Shown: positions 33,833 through 42,368, counted from the first letter of the stretch. The stretch is DNA of 64,000 nt from Sandarakinorhabdus limnophila DSM 17366 (GCF_000420765.1 NZ_ATVO01000006.1:186001-250000); one strand, 5' to 3'. Notes: generated by a model not told the origin, from the letters alone. Numbers and translations: made by a program.

Positions 33833-34951
33833 ATGGACGTTTCACGGCGGGGCTGGCTGGGGCTGGCCGGCATGGCTGCAGCGAGCACACAGGCCAGCGC
33901 CACCACAATCCGGCCCATGCTGCCCGATCCCACCGGCTTTGCCCCGGCACCGGGCATTGCCCACCTGAAATACAATGAAAATCCGCTCGGCCCGCCGGCA
34001 TCCGCCATCCAGGCCATGGCCGATCTGGCGCGCAGCAGCTGGTATTATGCCGATGATGCGGAAGGCCGATTGGCGGCGATGATCGGCAAGCGAATGGGCG
34101 TGCCGGCATCGCAAGTGGTGCTCGGCCACGGCAGTTCGGAAGTCATCACCAGCGCGGCGCTGGCCTGGGGCAAGCGCGGCACCATCCTGCTGCCGGCGCT
34201 GCAATTCAATGAGCCGTTGCTCTATCCGATGGCGCAGGGGCTCAATTATCGCCGCGTCGCCATGGCGCCGGATCTGGGCATCGATCTGGGCGCGCTAGCC
34301 CGCGCCGCCGCCGCGCCCGATGTGGCGATGGTCTATCTGTGCAATCCCAACAATCCGACCGGCATGATGCTGAAGGCGGCTGATCTGCTGGCGTTCGCTA
34401 AGGCCCTGCCGCCGCGCGTCACGCTGCTGGTGGATGAAGCCTATATGGAACTGGCCGGCGATCCGGCCGGTTCGACCATGCTGCCGCTGGTGCAAGGCGG
34501 CGCCAATGTCATCGTGACCCGTACTTTCTCGAAATTGTTCGGCATGGCCGGGCTGCGCATCGGCTATGCTGTCGCTTCGCCCGCCAATGCCGCCGAGCTG
34601 AAGCGCCATCGCGTCACCATCAGCCTGAATGCGCCGGGCCTGGCTGCCGCCATCGCGGCCTGGGATGACGATGCTTTCCAGCAGCAGAGCCGCAGCGCCA
34701 TCACGGCGGCGCGTCGCGTGCTGCAGGCCGCCGTGGCCAAGGCCGGGACCGTGGCCCTGCCCAGCCAGACCAATTTCCTGTTCGTGAAAGTGGCCGATGC
34801 CAATCGCTTTGCGGCCGCCATGGCCCAGCGCGGCATATTGGTGCGCGGCGCCTGGGGGCCGGGCTGGCCCGAATGGTCGCGCGTGTCGACCGGGCGCATG
34901 GCCGATGTGGAGCGCTATGCCGCTGCACTGCCGGAACTGGTCAAGGCCTGA
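33833..34951 (+). CDS. Tat-exported HisC-like PLP aminotransferase
   Basis: A 372-residue class I/II aminotransferase with a Tat-type N-terminus, MDVSRRGWLGLAGMAAAS, cut probably after ASTQASA. The enzyme part has the HisC pattern: HLKYNENPLGPP, the CNPNNPTG substrate loop, LLVDEAYMEL and the PLP lysine in RTFSKLFGMAGLRIGY. So a folded, cofactor-loaded aminotransferase would be sent to the periplasm. A ribosome binding site (GGGG) precedes the ATG. It lies in a rightward run with a flavoprotein reductase before and a GMC oxidoreductase after. The substrate is unknown; histidine synthesis is unlikely given export. Confidence 0.85.
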   Translation: MDVSRRGWLGLAGMAAASTQASATTIRPMLPDPTGFAPAPGIAHLKYNENPLGPPASAIQAMADLARSSWYYADDAEGRLAAMIGKRMGVPASQVVLGHGSSEVITSAALAWGKRGTILLPALQFNEPLLYPMAQGLNYRRVAMAPDLGIDLGALARAAAAPDVAMVYLCNPNNPTGMMLKAADLLAFAKALPPRVTLLVDEAYMELAGDPAGSTMLPLVQGGANVIVTRTFSKLFGMAGLRIGYAVASPANAAELKRHRVTISLNAPGLAAAIAAWDDDAFQQQSRSAITAARRVLQAAVAKAGTVALPSQTNFLFVKVADANRFAAAMAQRGILVRGAWGPGWPEWSRVSTGRMADVERYAAALPELVKA

Positions 34952-35028
34952 TCCCCCTCCCCAAGCTGGCGGTTTGCGCGCTGCCGGCAAGGCGAGTAGC
35001 TTGGTCTAAATCTTACAGGGGATAGTGC

Positions 35029-36666
35029 GTGACCGAGGCATTTGATTTCATCATCGTCGGCGCGGGTTCTGCCGGATGCGCTCTGGCCAACCGCCTGTCT
35101 GCAGATCCCGGCACGCGCGTGGCACTGCTGGAAGCCGGCGGCAACGACAACAACATGCTGATCCAGATGCCGGCCGGCATTGCCCAGATCATCCCGCCGG
35201 AAAAGCCCAGCCCCTATGATTGGGGTTTCTGGACCGAGCCGCAGGCGCATCTGGGCGGCCGCCCGCTCTATTGGCCGCGCGGGCGGGCACTGGGCGGATC
35301 ATCGTCGATCAACGGCATGGTGTATATCCGCGGCCACGCCAGCGATTATGACCGCTGGAGCCAATTGGGCCTCACCGGGTGGGGCTGGGCCGATGTACTG
35401 CCCTATTTCCGCAAGGCCGAGGATTCGGAACGCGGCAGCGACGAATTTCACGGGAGCGGCGGCCCGCTGCACACCAGCCGCAAGGGCGCCCTGCCCAATC
35501 CGCTCAACGCAGCCTTTGCCGAATCGGCCGTGCAGGCCGGCTACAAGCTGACCGACGATTTCAACGGGCCGCAATTCGAAGGCGTTGGCCAATATGACGC
35601 GACCATCAAGGATGGGGAGCGCTTCTCCGCCGCCAAGGCTTATCTCACCGCCGACGTGCGCAAGCGGCCCAATTTGCAGATCATCACCGGCGTGCAGGCT
35701 CGGCGCGTGCTGCTGGAAGGCAAGCGCGCGGTTGGCGTTGAATATACGCAAGGCACGTCGCTGCTATCCGCGATGGGCCGGGAAATCATCCTGTGCGGCG
35801 GCGCTGTGAACAGCCCGCAGTTGCTCATGCTGTCCGGCATTGGCCCGGCTGCGCATCTGAAGCAGTTTGGTGTGGAGGTGGTGGCCGACAGCCCGGATGT
35901 CGGCGGTAATCTGCAGGATCACCTGGATGTGATCGTGCAATGGCATTGCAGCCAGCCGGTGACGCTCAACAACAATTCAAAATTCATCAACAAGATGAAA
36001 GCGCTGGGCAAATGGGTGTTCACCCGCACCGGCAATGGCGCCCACATGCCAACGCCGATGGGGGCGTTCCTCTCCACCCGCGAAGGCCTGGCCGCGCCCG
36101 ATATCCAGATGCACTTCATGCCGGTGCGCGGCAATCCGCACGGCCGCGGCACCATGGATGGGCGCCACGGCTATCAGTTGCACGTGTGCCAGTTGCGCCC
36201 GGAAAGCCGCGGCACGATCCGGCTGAAGTCCGCCGATCCGCTGGCCGCGCCGGCAATCGACCCCAATTATCTTTCAGCGCCGGAAGATGTCGAAACGCTG
36301 GTGCGCGGTGTGGAAATGGCCCGAGAAATCGGCCGCCAGCCCGGCTTTGCGCCCTACAACGATGGCGAAGCCTGGCCGGGTCCGGAGGTGACGGATCGCA
36401 GCCAGCTGCTGGAAAGAATGCGTGGCTGGGCCGAAACCATCTACCACCCGGTCGGCAGCTGCCGGATGGGCGTGGATGAACGCGCCGTGGTCGATGGCCA
36501 GTTGCGGGTGAACGGCGTCGAAGGGCTGCGCGTGATCGATGCCAGCGTGATGCCGTTCCTGGTCTCGGGCAACACCAACGCACCCACCATCATGATCGCC
36601 GAAAAGGCTGCCGACATCATCGCCGCGCGCACCAAGCTGGAGCGCAAGCTGGGGCTGGCGGCATGA
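35029..36666 (+). CDS. GMC-family FAD-dependent oxidoreductase (choline dehydrogenase-like)
   Basis: A 545-residue glucose-methanol-choline family flavoprotein oxidising an alcohol. The FAD motif VGAGSAGCALANRLS is at about 10-24, GRALGGSSSINGMVYIRGH is the GMC signature 1, GGAVNSPQLLMLSGIGP signature 2, and HPVGSCRMG carries the active-site histidine. There is no signal peptide. The start is GTG with AGGGGA upstream. The stop overlaps the epoxide hydrolase start (ATGA), so both are coupled, consistent with degradation of an alkane, terpene or aromatic alcohol/epoxide (inference). Betaine synthesis is unlikely since betB is absent. Confidence 0.93.
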   Translation: MTEAFDFIIVGAGSAGCALANRLSADPGTRVALLEAGGNDNNMLIQMPAGIAQIIPPEKPSPYDWGFWTEPQAHLGGRPLYWPRGRALGGSSSINGMVYIRGHASDYDRWSQLGLTGWGWADVLPYFRKAEDSERGSDEFHGSGGPLHTSRKGALPNPLNAAFAESAVQAGYKLTDDFNGPQFEGVGQYDATIKDGERFSAAKAYLTADVRKRPNLQIITGVQARRVLLEGKRAVGVEYTQGTSLLSAMGREIILCGGAVNSPQLLMLSGIGPAAHLKQFGVEVVADSPDVGGNLQDHLDVIVQWHCSQPVTLNNNSKFINKMKALGKWVFTRTGNGAHMPTPMGAFLSTREGLAAPDIQMHFMPVRGNPHGRGTMDGRHGYQLHVCQLRPESRGTIRLKSADPLAAPAIDPNYLSAPEDVETLVRGVEMAREIGRQPGFAPYNDGEAWPGPEVTDRSQLLERMRGWAETIYHPVGSCRMGVDERAVVDGQLRVNGVEGLRVIDASVMPFLVSGNTNAPTIMIAEKAADIIAARTKLERKLGLAA

Positions 36667-37805
36667 GCAGCACGCCCTTCACCATCCCGGTGAACGAGGC
36701 CGAGGTCGCCTGGATTCGTGATCGTGTCGCGGCCTATCGCTGGTTTGAAGAACCGCCGAACGCCGGCTGGCGGCACGGCGCCAACCGAGATTACATGCAA
36801 CGGCTGCAGGCGCACTGGCTGCACGGTTACGATTGGGCCGGCGCGGTGGCGCATCTCAATCGGTTGCCGCATGTGCGGGTGCAGGTGGGGGAAGACGGCG
36901 GGCAGCCCTTCCATCTCCACTGTGTGCACCTGCGCTCCAGCAGGCCCGATGCGCGGCCGCTGCTGATTGCGCATGGCTGGCCGGGATCGATCCTGGAATT
37001 CGATGCGATCATGGAGCGATTGGCTGAACCGGAAGATCCGGCCGCACCGGCCTTCCATGTCGTGGCGCCATCCCTGCCCGGCTATGCGTGGTCAGACCGG
37101 CCATCGGCACCGATCGGCCCGCGCGAGGTGGCCCTCCGTTACGATACGCTGATGGGCGCGCTGGGTTATGATCGCTATATCTATCAGGGTGGGGATTGGG
37201 GCTGCGTGATCGGCGGCTGGATGGGACTCGATTCAAGCCGGGTCGAAGCCATCCACCTCAATGGCTATGGACTGCGCAGTGCCGACATGACGCCGACGTC
37301 ACCGGACGAGATGGCCTGGATGCAGAAGGCGGTCGCCATGCGCGAAACCGAAACCGCCTATCTGCAGTTGCAGGGCACCAAGCCGCAAAGCCTGGGCTTT
37401 GCCATGATGGATTCGCCGATGGGGGTGGCCGCCTGGTTCGCCGAAAAGTTCGTCGGCTGGTCGGATGTGGCGGGCGATTATACCGATCCGCCGTTCACCA
37501 TGGATCAGATGCTTACCAACATCATGATCTATCTCAGCACGCGCAGTTTCCTCACCGCGACCTGGATCTACCGCGGTCTGTTCCTGGAGGGTGGTTTTGC
37601 CATGCCAGCAGATCGGCGCGTTGAAGTGCCGGTGGGCGTGGCTGCCTTCCCGCGCGACCTGCTCGCCTTCCCGCCGCGATCGATGGTGGAACGCGGCTAT
37701 AATGTCGCACATTGGACGACCATGCCGCGCGGCGGCCATTTCGCCAGCCTTGAAGAGCCAGAACTTTTCCTGGCCGATTTCAGGGCCTTCGTCGCCAGCC
37801 TGTGA
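36663..37805 (+). CDS. Epoxide hydrolase (EHN domain, alpha/beta hydrolase)
   Basis: A 380-residue microsomal-type epoxide hydrolase. The N-terminal EHN domain (about 1-95) has the W-x-x-x-Y pattern, HGWPGS (104-109) is the oxyanion motif, and QGGDWG gives the nucleophile D178. The late [14 protein letters not shown] holds the catalytic histidine. It lacks a signal peptide. It overlaps the GMC oxidoreductase upstream and lipB downstream by 4 bases each, so the three are co-translated, although lipB is a housekeeping gene. Confidence 0.93.
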   Translation: MSSTPFTIPVNEAEVAWIRDRVAAYRWFEEPPNAGWRHGANRDYMQRLQAHWLHGYDWAGAVAHLNRLPHVRVQVGEDGGQPFHLHCVHLRSSRPDARPLLIAHGWPGSILEFDAIMERLAEPEDPAAPAFHVVAPSLPGYAWSDRPSAPIGPREVALRYDTLMGALGYDRYIYQGGDWGCVIGGWMGLDSSRVEAIHLNGYGLRSADMTPTSPDEMAWMQKAVAMRETETAYLQLQGTKPQSLGFAMMDSPMGVAAWFAEKFVGWSDVAGDYTDPPFTMDQMLTNIMIYLSTRSFLTATWIYRGLFLEGGFAMPADRRVEVPVGVAAFPRDLLAFPPRSMVERGYNVAHWTTMPRGGHFASLEEPELFLADFRAFVASL

Positions 37806-38443
37806 GCATGGCCGATCCGGTCTGGGAGGTAACGCCTGGCCTCACCGCCTATCCGGCCGCATTGACCAGGATGCAGGGAATCGCGGCCGGCATCAGGGCG
37901 GGCAGCGAATCGGAACGCATCTGGCTGGTCGAACACCCCCCACTCTATACCGCCGGCACCAGCGCCGATCCGATAGAACTCATTGATCCAGAACGATTTC
38001 CCGTCTTCAACGCCGGACGCGGCGGACGCTATACCTATCATGGACCGGGGCAGCGCGTAGCCTATGTGATGCTGGACCTGGCAGCGCGGGGCCGTGATGT
38101 CCGGCGTTTTGTGGCCGCTTTGGAAGGCTGGCTGATCGACACGCTGGCCGATTTTGGGACCAATGGGCGAATTATCCCGGGTAAAGTCGGCGTCTGGGTG
38201 GACACGGCGGCCGGGCCGGCAAAGATCGCTGCCATCGGAGTGCGGGTGCAACGGTGGGTCAGTTTTCATGGACTTTCGCTTAACGTTACGCCCAATCTCA
38301 ATGATTTCAACGGGATCATCCCCTGCGGCCTGTCGGAACCAGTCACCAGCCTAGCGGCTTTGGGGCACGGGGCAACGCTTGCAGACGCAGATGAGGCCCT
38401 CGCTCGCCATCTGCCCGCCATGCTTGCACGTCTCGTCGCATGA
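37802..38443 (+). CDS. lipB: Octanoyltransferase LipB
   Basis: A 213-residue enzyme that moves octanoyl from acyl carrier protein to lipoyl domains, the first step of lipoate synthesis. [25 protein letters not shown], the catalytic K141 in AKIAAIGVR and C175 in GIIPCGL are all present. The start is GTG at 37802, overlapping the epoxide hydrolase stop; an ATG six bases later is equally possible. lipA is not in the window. Confidence 0.97.
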   Translation: MSMADPVWEVTPGLTAYPAALTRMQGIAAGIRAGSESERIWLVEHPPLYTAGTSADPIELIDPERFPVFNAGRGGRYTYHGPGQRVAYVMLDLAARGRDVRRFVAALEGWLIDTLADFGTNGRIIPGKVGVWVDTAAGPAKIAAIGVRVQRWVSFHGLSLNVTPNLNDFNGIIPCGLSEPVTSLAALGHGATLADADEALARHLPAMLARLVA

Positions 38444-38467
38444 TGTCGGTGACATGCAATGACCCGC

Positions 38468-38496
38468 TTGCGCGATTTCACGCGTCTCGCTAATGT
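38468..38496 (+). promoter_or_regulatory. Candidate promoter of small lipoprotein gene
   Basis: TTGCGC (38468-38473) and TAATGT (38491-38496) are 17 bases apart, about 75 bases before the lipoprotein ATG, leaving a leader with an AAGGAG ribosome binding site. Confidence 0.5.
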
Positions 38497-38574
38497 CTAC
38501 CACAGTTGGGGGATTAAGGCCGAGCCGACCCAACTCGTCCTGGGTTCAGGCGTTACCGTCCAAGGAGATTAGAA

Positions 38575-38829
38575 ATGACCATCGTTGAAAAGCTGAAGAC
38601 TGCCTCGATCATCGCTGGCGCCGCTCTTCTCGTCGTCGCTTGCGGCGAAAAGAAGGCTGAAGAAGCCCCGGCCGCTGAAGCTCCGGCCACTGAAGCCGCT
38701 CCGGCTCCGGAAGCCGCTCCGGCTGCTGATGCCATGGCTCCGGCTGCTGACGCCGCTGCTCCGGCCGCTGACGCCGCCGCTCCGGCCGCTGAAGCCGCTC
38801 CGGCCGCTGAAGCTCCGGCTGCCAAGTAA
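38575..38829 (+). CDS. Small Ala/Pro/Glu-rich lipoprotein
   Basis: An 84-residue predicted lipoprotein. Residues 1-22 are a signal with basic start and hydrophobic core; the lipobox LVVAC puts the lipidated cysteine at 23. G24 and E25 follow, then KKAEEAP and an almost pure A/P/E/D sequence built from repeated APAAE or APAAD units to the end, an extended flexible tail. The DNA beneath is a degenerate tandem repeat. It has its own promoter and strong terminator. No enzymatic domain is possible; an envelope spacer or coat role is a guess. Confidence 0.85.
   Translation: MTIVEKLKTASIIAGAALLVVACGEKKAEEAPAAEAPATEAAPAPEAAPAADAMAPAADAAAPAADAAAPAAEAAPAAEAPAAK
38670..38822 (+). repeat. Degenerate tandem repeat coding for Ala-Pro-Ala-Glu/Asp
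   Basis: The stretch is made of GCTCCGGC(C/T)GCTGA(A/C)GCC-like units of 15-18 bases repeated about nine times in frame, using almost only GCT/GCC for Ala and CCG for Pro. Such arrays can gain or lose units by slippage, so length variation between strains is expected. Confidence 0.75.
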
Positions 38830-38857
38830 TTTCGACTTTTCGTCGAATTGCTTTAGG

Positions 38858-38889
38858 AAGGGCCGTCCCGTTTGGGGCGGCCCTTTTTT
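38858..38889 (+). terminator. Rho-independent terminator after lipoprotein gene
   Basis: GGGCCGTCCC (38860-38869) pairs with GGGGCGGCCC (38874-38883) with one G-T wobble, followed by TTTTTT. A second small stem, TTCGAC with GTCGAA (about 38831-38847), lies just after the stop codon. Confidence 0.85.
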
Positions 38890-38911
38890 CTTGTTTGGGG
38901 AAGGAATGACC

Positions 38912-39211
38912 ATGAGCCTTACACAAATTACGGAACAGATGACCGAGCGCCTGGGCGCCGGTGGCCAGTTCAAGAAGTCCGTGAAATTCGATTTCGGCGC
39001 CGATGGCCTGGTGCGCATTGATGATACCGTTTCGCCCGTCGTCGTCAGCAATGAAGACGGCCCGACTGCCTGCAGCATCAAGGTTTCGATGGCTGATTTC
39101 ATGGATATTGCCACGGGCAAGCAGAACGCCCAGATGGCTTTCATGATGGGCAAGCTCAAGATCGAAGGCGACATGTCGGTCGCCCTTTCGCTGGGCAGCA
39201 TCCTGGGCTGA
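38912..39211 (+). CDS. SCP2 sterol-binding domain protein
   Basis: A 99-residue single-domain protein of the SCP2 family, which binds hydrophobic ligands such as fatty acyl chains. The pattern VKFDFGADGLVRID, then CSIKVSMADFMDIATGKQNAQMAFMMGKLKIEGDM in parts, is diagnostic: the late GKLKIEGDMSVAL strand and helix are the most conserved. I chose the ATG at 38912, which has AAGGA 6 bases upstream; the ATG two codons earlier is too near to it. It is cytoplasmic. The terminator before it separates it from the lipoprotein gene. Confidence 0.9.
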   Translation: MSLTQITEQMTERLGAGGQFKKSVKFDFGADGLVRIDDTVSPVVVSNEDGPTACSIKVSMADFMDIATGKQNAQMAFMMGKLKIEGDMSVALSLGSILG

Positions 39212-39289
39212 ACCGGGCGTGATGGTTCGCCGGGCGTGGGCATCGCCCGGCCCGGTGGCCTGAGGCTCCTTTTCTTGAATGGGTAATTG

Positions 39290-39952
39290 ATGCGTTCAAT
39301 TTTGTGGCTGGCGCTGAGTTGTTTTCTTGTGGCGAGCGCTGCCGACGCTGCGCCGCGCAAGAGCAAGCGTCCGGTTCGCAAGGGCCCGGTCAAAGCCGCT
39401 AGCCGAATGCCGGCCAAGCCGCCGGCGCCAAAGCTGCCAACAACAGCCGGCATCATGGTGCCCAAGTCGGTGGTTCTGATCCGGGCGATCCCGGCTGAAA
39501 CACGCGCCCATGCGGTGTGGACATTGCGCGCGGCATTGAACGTCGCTGCCCTGCAGTGCCAGTATTCACCGTTCCTGCGCTCGGTGGACAATTATAATCA
39601 GATGCTGAAGAAGCACGGCGGCGAGCTGACATCAGCCCAGATGACGATGCTGAGCCATTATACGCGGACAATGAAGCGCGGCGGCGCAGCGGCCTTTGAT
39701 CGCTACAACACCCGCAGCTACAACAGTTTTTCAACCCTGGATGCGCAGTATAATTTTTGCTGGGCTGCCGGTCAGGCGGGCCAGGCAGTGCGTGTCGGCG
39801 ATGTCGGCGCAATGGGCCGGATTGCAGAGGCCATGGTACCGGAACTTCGCGCCGCACTGGCCTATGTGCCGCCGGCTGCCGGATTGAACGTGCCGCCATT
39901 GCCGCCGCTGCCCGATGTGCGGCCGGATCTGGCTAACCTCACCGAGAACTGA
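39290..39952 (+). CDS. Secreted hypothetical protein
   Basis: A 220-residue protein I do not recognise. The signal peptide MRSILWLALSCFLVASAADA is followed by a basic/proline stretch (RKSKRPVRKGPVK, then PAKPPAPKLP) and a helical domain with two cysteines, one in ALQCQYSPFLRSVDNYN and one in YNFCWAAGQAG, suited to a disulfide in the periplasm. YNQMLKKHGGELTSAQMTML and MKRGGAAAFDRYNTRSYNSF are the best-looking conserved blocks. The C-terminus is proline-rich (VPPLPPLPDVRPDL). It has no clear operon partner. Confidence 0.75.
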   Translation: MRSILWLALSCFLVASAADAAPRKSKRPVRKGPVKAASRMPAKPPAPKLPTTAGIMVPKSVVLIRAIPAETRAHAVWTLRAALNVAALQCQYSPFLRSVDNYNQMLKKHGGELTSAQMTMLSHYTRTMKRGGAAAFDRYNTRSYNSFSTLDAQYNFCWAAGQAGQAVRVGDVGAMGRIAEAMVPELRAALAYVPPAAGLNVPPLPPLPDVRPDLANLTEN

Positions 39953-40043
39953 CCGACACTCTTCTGGTTGGTGGCTTAACAACAAGGCGGCAGCCTGCGT
40001 GCTGGGGCTGGCTGTATCTGGTCCTGACTGACGGCAGACAAAG

Positions 40044-40073
40044 AAAAAGGGGGAGCGGCTGAGCCGCTCCCCC
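40044..40073 (-). terminator. Rho-independent terminator after OmpA-family gene
   Basis: GGGGGAGCGGC (40049-40059) pairs perfectly with GCCGCTCCCCC (40063-40073) over a TGA loop; on the minus strand five T follow. It is 25 bases after the gene's stop codon. Confidence 0.85.
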
Positions 40074-40097
40074 GATTTCGTTCAGCCTGTAAGCCGC

Positions 40098-41297
40098 TTA
40101 CTGCGGCTGGCAGGGACCCGTCGGGGCCGGCGCCGGAGCACCGCTGAAGGTGATTTCCACGCGACGGTTCTGCGGTTCACGCACACCATCGGCGGTATCA
40201 ACCAGCGGACGGCCTTCGCCGAACGCTTCGGTGCCCATCGCATCGGCGGGGACGCCCTTGCCGGCCAGATAGGCCTTCACGGCATCAGCACGACGCTGCG
40301 ACAGCTTCACGTTGTAGTCGTCCTTGCCCGACTTGTCGGCGTGGCCGGCAAGCGCAACACTGGTCTGACCAGTGGCGGCAAACTGTTCCGCAGCACGATC
40401 AAGGATCGCAGCGGCTTCAGCCGTGATGGCCGACTTGTCCCAATCGAAGAAGACCAAGAACGGACCCGGGGTCACAGCAGCCGGCGGGCAAGGCGGCAGC
40501 GGGGCGGGGGCGGGGGCGGGCGGAGGCGGCGGAGGCGGCGGGGGCGGGGGCGGCGGAGGCGGCGCTTCAGCCTCGAAGAAGTTGTAGGTCAGAGTCAGCA
40601 GCACGCTGTGGCTGCGGAAAGCATTGTTCACCGGCAGACCGTTCACGGTGAACGTGTCCACCTTGTTCACGTTCATCCAGCGATACTTCAGGCCGACATC
40701 GACATGGTCGCTGATCGGCTTGTAGACGCCAGCCAGGATGTTCCAAGCGAACGACGTATCAGCATCGTCTTGGAACACCAGGCCCGGATTGCGTAGACGC
40801 GCAAACTGCTTGACGCGGGCGATACCGGCACCAGCGCCGATATAGCCACCGAAGTCCTTGTCCTTGCCGCCGAAATCGATGAGGCCGTTCAGCATGAAAG
40901 CCAAGGCGCTGGCGGTGCCGCCGGCGTTCGGATACTGCTGCGTCAGCGGAATGCCGACCGTATTGACGCCAGCCGCCGTTGTGTGCGGGATCGCCGGCGG
41001 CGGGTTCAACAGGTTCGATTCACGATTCTTGGAGCGCAGATAGTTCAGCGCGAATTCGGCGCGGAAACCGCCAAAATCATAACCAACATTCCCGCCGACA
41101 TCGAAACCGGGGAAATAGGTGTGCGTGATCGAGTTTTCGACCGTGGTCGCACCATTGGCTGTGGAGATGTCCAGGCTCTGCTTTTGCAGCAGGTTAACAC
41201 CCGCTTCCAGACCAATATACCAAGCCTTGTCCTTCGCAGTGGCCGCGCTCGAGAGCGCGGTGGCCGCGAGGGCGAGGCCGATCGCAAACTTGCGCAT
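40098..41297 (-). CDS. OmpA-family outer membrane protein
   Basis: A 399-residue outer-membrane protein. The signal peptide ends near TALSSAATA (about 21). An 8-stranded barrel domain runs to about 245 (WYIGLEAGVN at the start, HSVLLTLTYNFF as the last strand). Then comes a linker of some fifteen prolines and APAPAPLPP, and a C-terminal OmpA peptidoglycan-binding domain with LAGHADKSGKDDYNVKLSQRRADAVKAYL in parts and EPQNRRVEITF. It anchors the outer membrane to the wall. It has its own promoter and terminator. Four loops of the barrel include the proline-rich LLNPPPAIPHTTAAG insert. Confidence 0.93.
   Translation of the reverse strand: MRKFAIGLALAATALSSAATAKDKAWYIGLEAGVNLLQKQSLDISTANGATTVENSITHTYFPGFDVGGNVGYDFGGFRAEFALNYLRSKNRESNLLNPPPAIPHTTAAGVNTVGIPLTQQYPNAGGTASALAFMLNGLIDFGGKDKDFGGYIGAGAGIARVKQFARLRNPGLVFQDDADTSFAWNILAGVYKPISDHVDVGLKYRWMNVNKVDTFTVNGLPVNNAFRSHSVLLTLTYNFFEAEAPPPPPPPPPPPPPPPAPAPAPLPPCPPAAVTPGPFLVFFDWDKSAITAEAAAILDRAAEQFAATGQTSVALAGHADKSGKDDYNVKLSQRRADAVKAYLAGKGVPADAMGTEAFGEGRPLVDTADGVREPQNRRVEITFSGAPAPAPTGPCQPQ
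40497..40565. repeat. GGCGGN low-complexity tract (polyproline linker of OmpA-family gene)
   Basis: Repeated GGCGGAGGC/GGGGGC units encode about fifteen consecutive prolines on the minus strand. Such a tract is slippage-prone, and the sequence assembly may be less certain here. Confidence 0.8.
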
Positions 41298-41344
41298 CGT
41301 CTTCCCCTTTGTGAAGAGCCAGTCCTATTCTGGCCTCTCGAAAG

Positions 41345-41374
41345 TCTTTATCGCAGGCACTTGCGGGGATGCAA
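41345..41374 (-). promoter_or_regulatory. Candidate promoter of OmpA-family gene
   Basis: On the minus strand TTGCAT (41374-41369) and TAAAGA (41350-41345) are 18 bases apart, about 50 bases before the start codon, with GGGGAAG as ribosome binding site near the ATG. Confidence 0.5.
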
Positions 41375-41446
41375 GTCTGGATTGGTTAAGATTGTTGCCC
41401 CGATGCAACAGTTCAAAGGGGAAAATGGCGACAGCCCTCCCTGTTT

Positions 41447-41716
41447 TTAGGAAATTATGCCCTGCTGCTGCAATGCCGTCAGCAGTGTAGCCAATGTTGC
41501 GCGGGCTTCGCTGTCCACTATGCCACCACCGCTGGGCAGGGTAATCATGGCTGGATAGGCGGCCAATAGGGTGCGGCCATTGATCGAAAAACCCAGAGTG
41601 GGCCACTTGGCCTGCCAGTCGCCCTTGCGGACAAGCATCAGGTCTTCATCATCGACCAGCACGACCTGTCCATCGCGGGGACTTGCGGCCAACCAGCCCG
41701 AATCTTGCCAGTGCAT
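41447..41716 (-). pseudogene. C-terminal fragment of DUF2793 protein (gene-transfer-agent/phage remnant)
   Basis: The 89 codons from MHWQDSGW to the stop match the C-terminal part of DUF2793 proteins, which are found at the tail end of gene transfer agent and prophage clusters in alphaproteobacteria. The matching blocks are SGWLAASPRDGQVVLV and GGGIVDSEARATLATLLTAL, the latter like the usual V-x-x-EAR-x-x-x-x-x-LL-x-AL ending. The N-terminal half of the domain is missing. It follows the capsid fragment with an overlapping TGATG, so these broken pieces are fused head to tail. Confidence 0.65.
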
Positions 41717-41931
41717 CAGCGTTCCGGCCGGATGCGCGCCAGCGTGGCGCTGTTCATCACCCACACCGCACCCTGACGATAGGGGCTGACCAGCGCGTGC
41801 ACCATGTCGATCAGGCGATCCTGCGGGTTGGTCTCAGCGAAATTGCCCGCCGCGCCCAACGTGATGAACTGCAGCGCGCCGAACGGACGCGTCAGATCCG
41901 CCGTGGCAGCGGTGGGCGCCGTCAGGAAAGC
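41716..41931 (-). pseudogene. Internal fragment of HK97-type major capsid protein
   Basis: This frame reads FLTAPTAATADLTRPFGAL, then QFITLGAAGNFAETNPQDRL, then VSPYRQGAVWVMNSATLARI and a stop. It corresponds to the middle of gene-transfer-agent or HK97-type capsid proteins (F-L-T-A-P, then L-I-D-L-V-x-A-L, then Y-R-Q-x-A-x-W-V-M-N). The N-terminal delta/scaffold domain and C-terminal third are absent, so it cannot form capsids. It is joined upstream to the prohead protease fragment by an apparent deletion. Confidence 0.75.
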
Positions 41932-42185
41932 GCGCCGGCCTGCACCAGCGCCGCGGCCTCGGCCCCGCGCCCTTGCGGCAGGATGCGCGCCGAGATGCGG
42001 AGGCCGCGGGCATCTTCCCCCAGGCTATCGACGAACCCGATTGGTTCATGCGGTTTGTGCTGCCACAGCAGGGGGATCGGCGCTGTCGCCTCGGCAAAGG
42101 CGCCCGGCATCACCACGTCGCCACCCTTGTCGGGCACGGCAAACACGCTGGCATAGCCAGCAATCCGCAGACGGCCGGCCGCCAT
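41922..42185 (-). pseudogene. Truncated HK97-family prohead protease
   Basis: The 87 codons match the N-terminal part of the prohead protease: RIAGYASVFAVPDKGGDVV, PGAFAEATAPIPLLWQHKP, and DSLGEDARGLRISARIL. The sequence ends at AALVQAGALS with a stop, exactly where intact proteins continue with G-L-S-x-G-Y, so the serine and later catalytic parts are lost. The following bases switch to the capsid frame. Gene order protease then capsid is that of gene transfer agents and HK97-type phages. Confidence 0.8.
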
Positions 42186-42200
42186 GGCGGGCCAGCAATT

Positions 42201-42368
42201 CTAGAAAGGCCATGCGATCCTTGCGGCTGCCCACCAATCGCCGCGCTTCGCGGGTGCCCAGCCGGTGGCGGCTGCGCTCTGCTGAGCGATCGCGCTGCTT
42301 GCGGGCCGGAGGGGCACAAGCAGCCACAGCAAACACGTCACCAGCCATCGCTGGCGAGACAAGCGCAT
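42201..42368 (-). CDS. Possible small secreted peptide (55 aa)
   Basis: A 55-codon frame starting MRLSRQRWLVTCLLWLLVPL has a textbook signal peptide, cut perhaps after RPASSAIA, leaving about 27 residues rich in Ala and Trp (GDWWAAARIAWPF at the end). It lies 72 bases from a strong promoter. The ribosome binding site AGGAG is 15 bases from this ATG but 8 bases from another ATG (42375) in a different frame, which leaves translation uncertain. It may be the leftover N-terminus of a longer secreted protein cut off when the phage-like genes decayed. Confidence 0.35.
   Translation of the reverse strand: MRLSRQRWLVTCLLWLLVPLRPASSAIAQQSAAATGWAPAKRGDWWAAARIAWPF

Noticed and set aside
40341-40796. 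Glycine-rich frame on the plus strand across the OmpA-family gene
   Set aside because: It is the complement of the polyproline linker and barrel codons; no start site or homology supports it.
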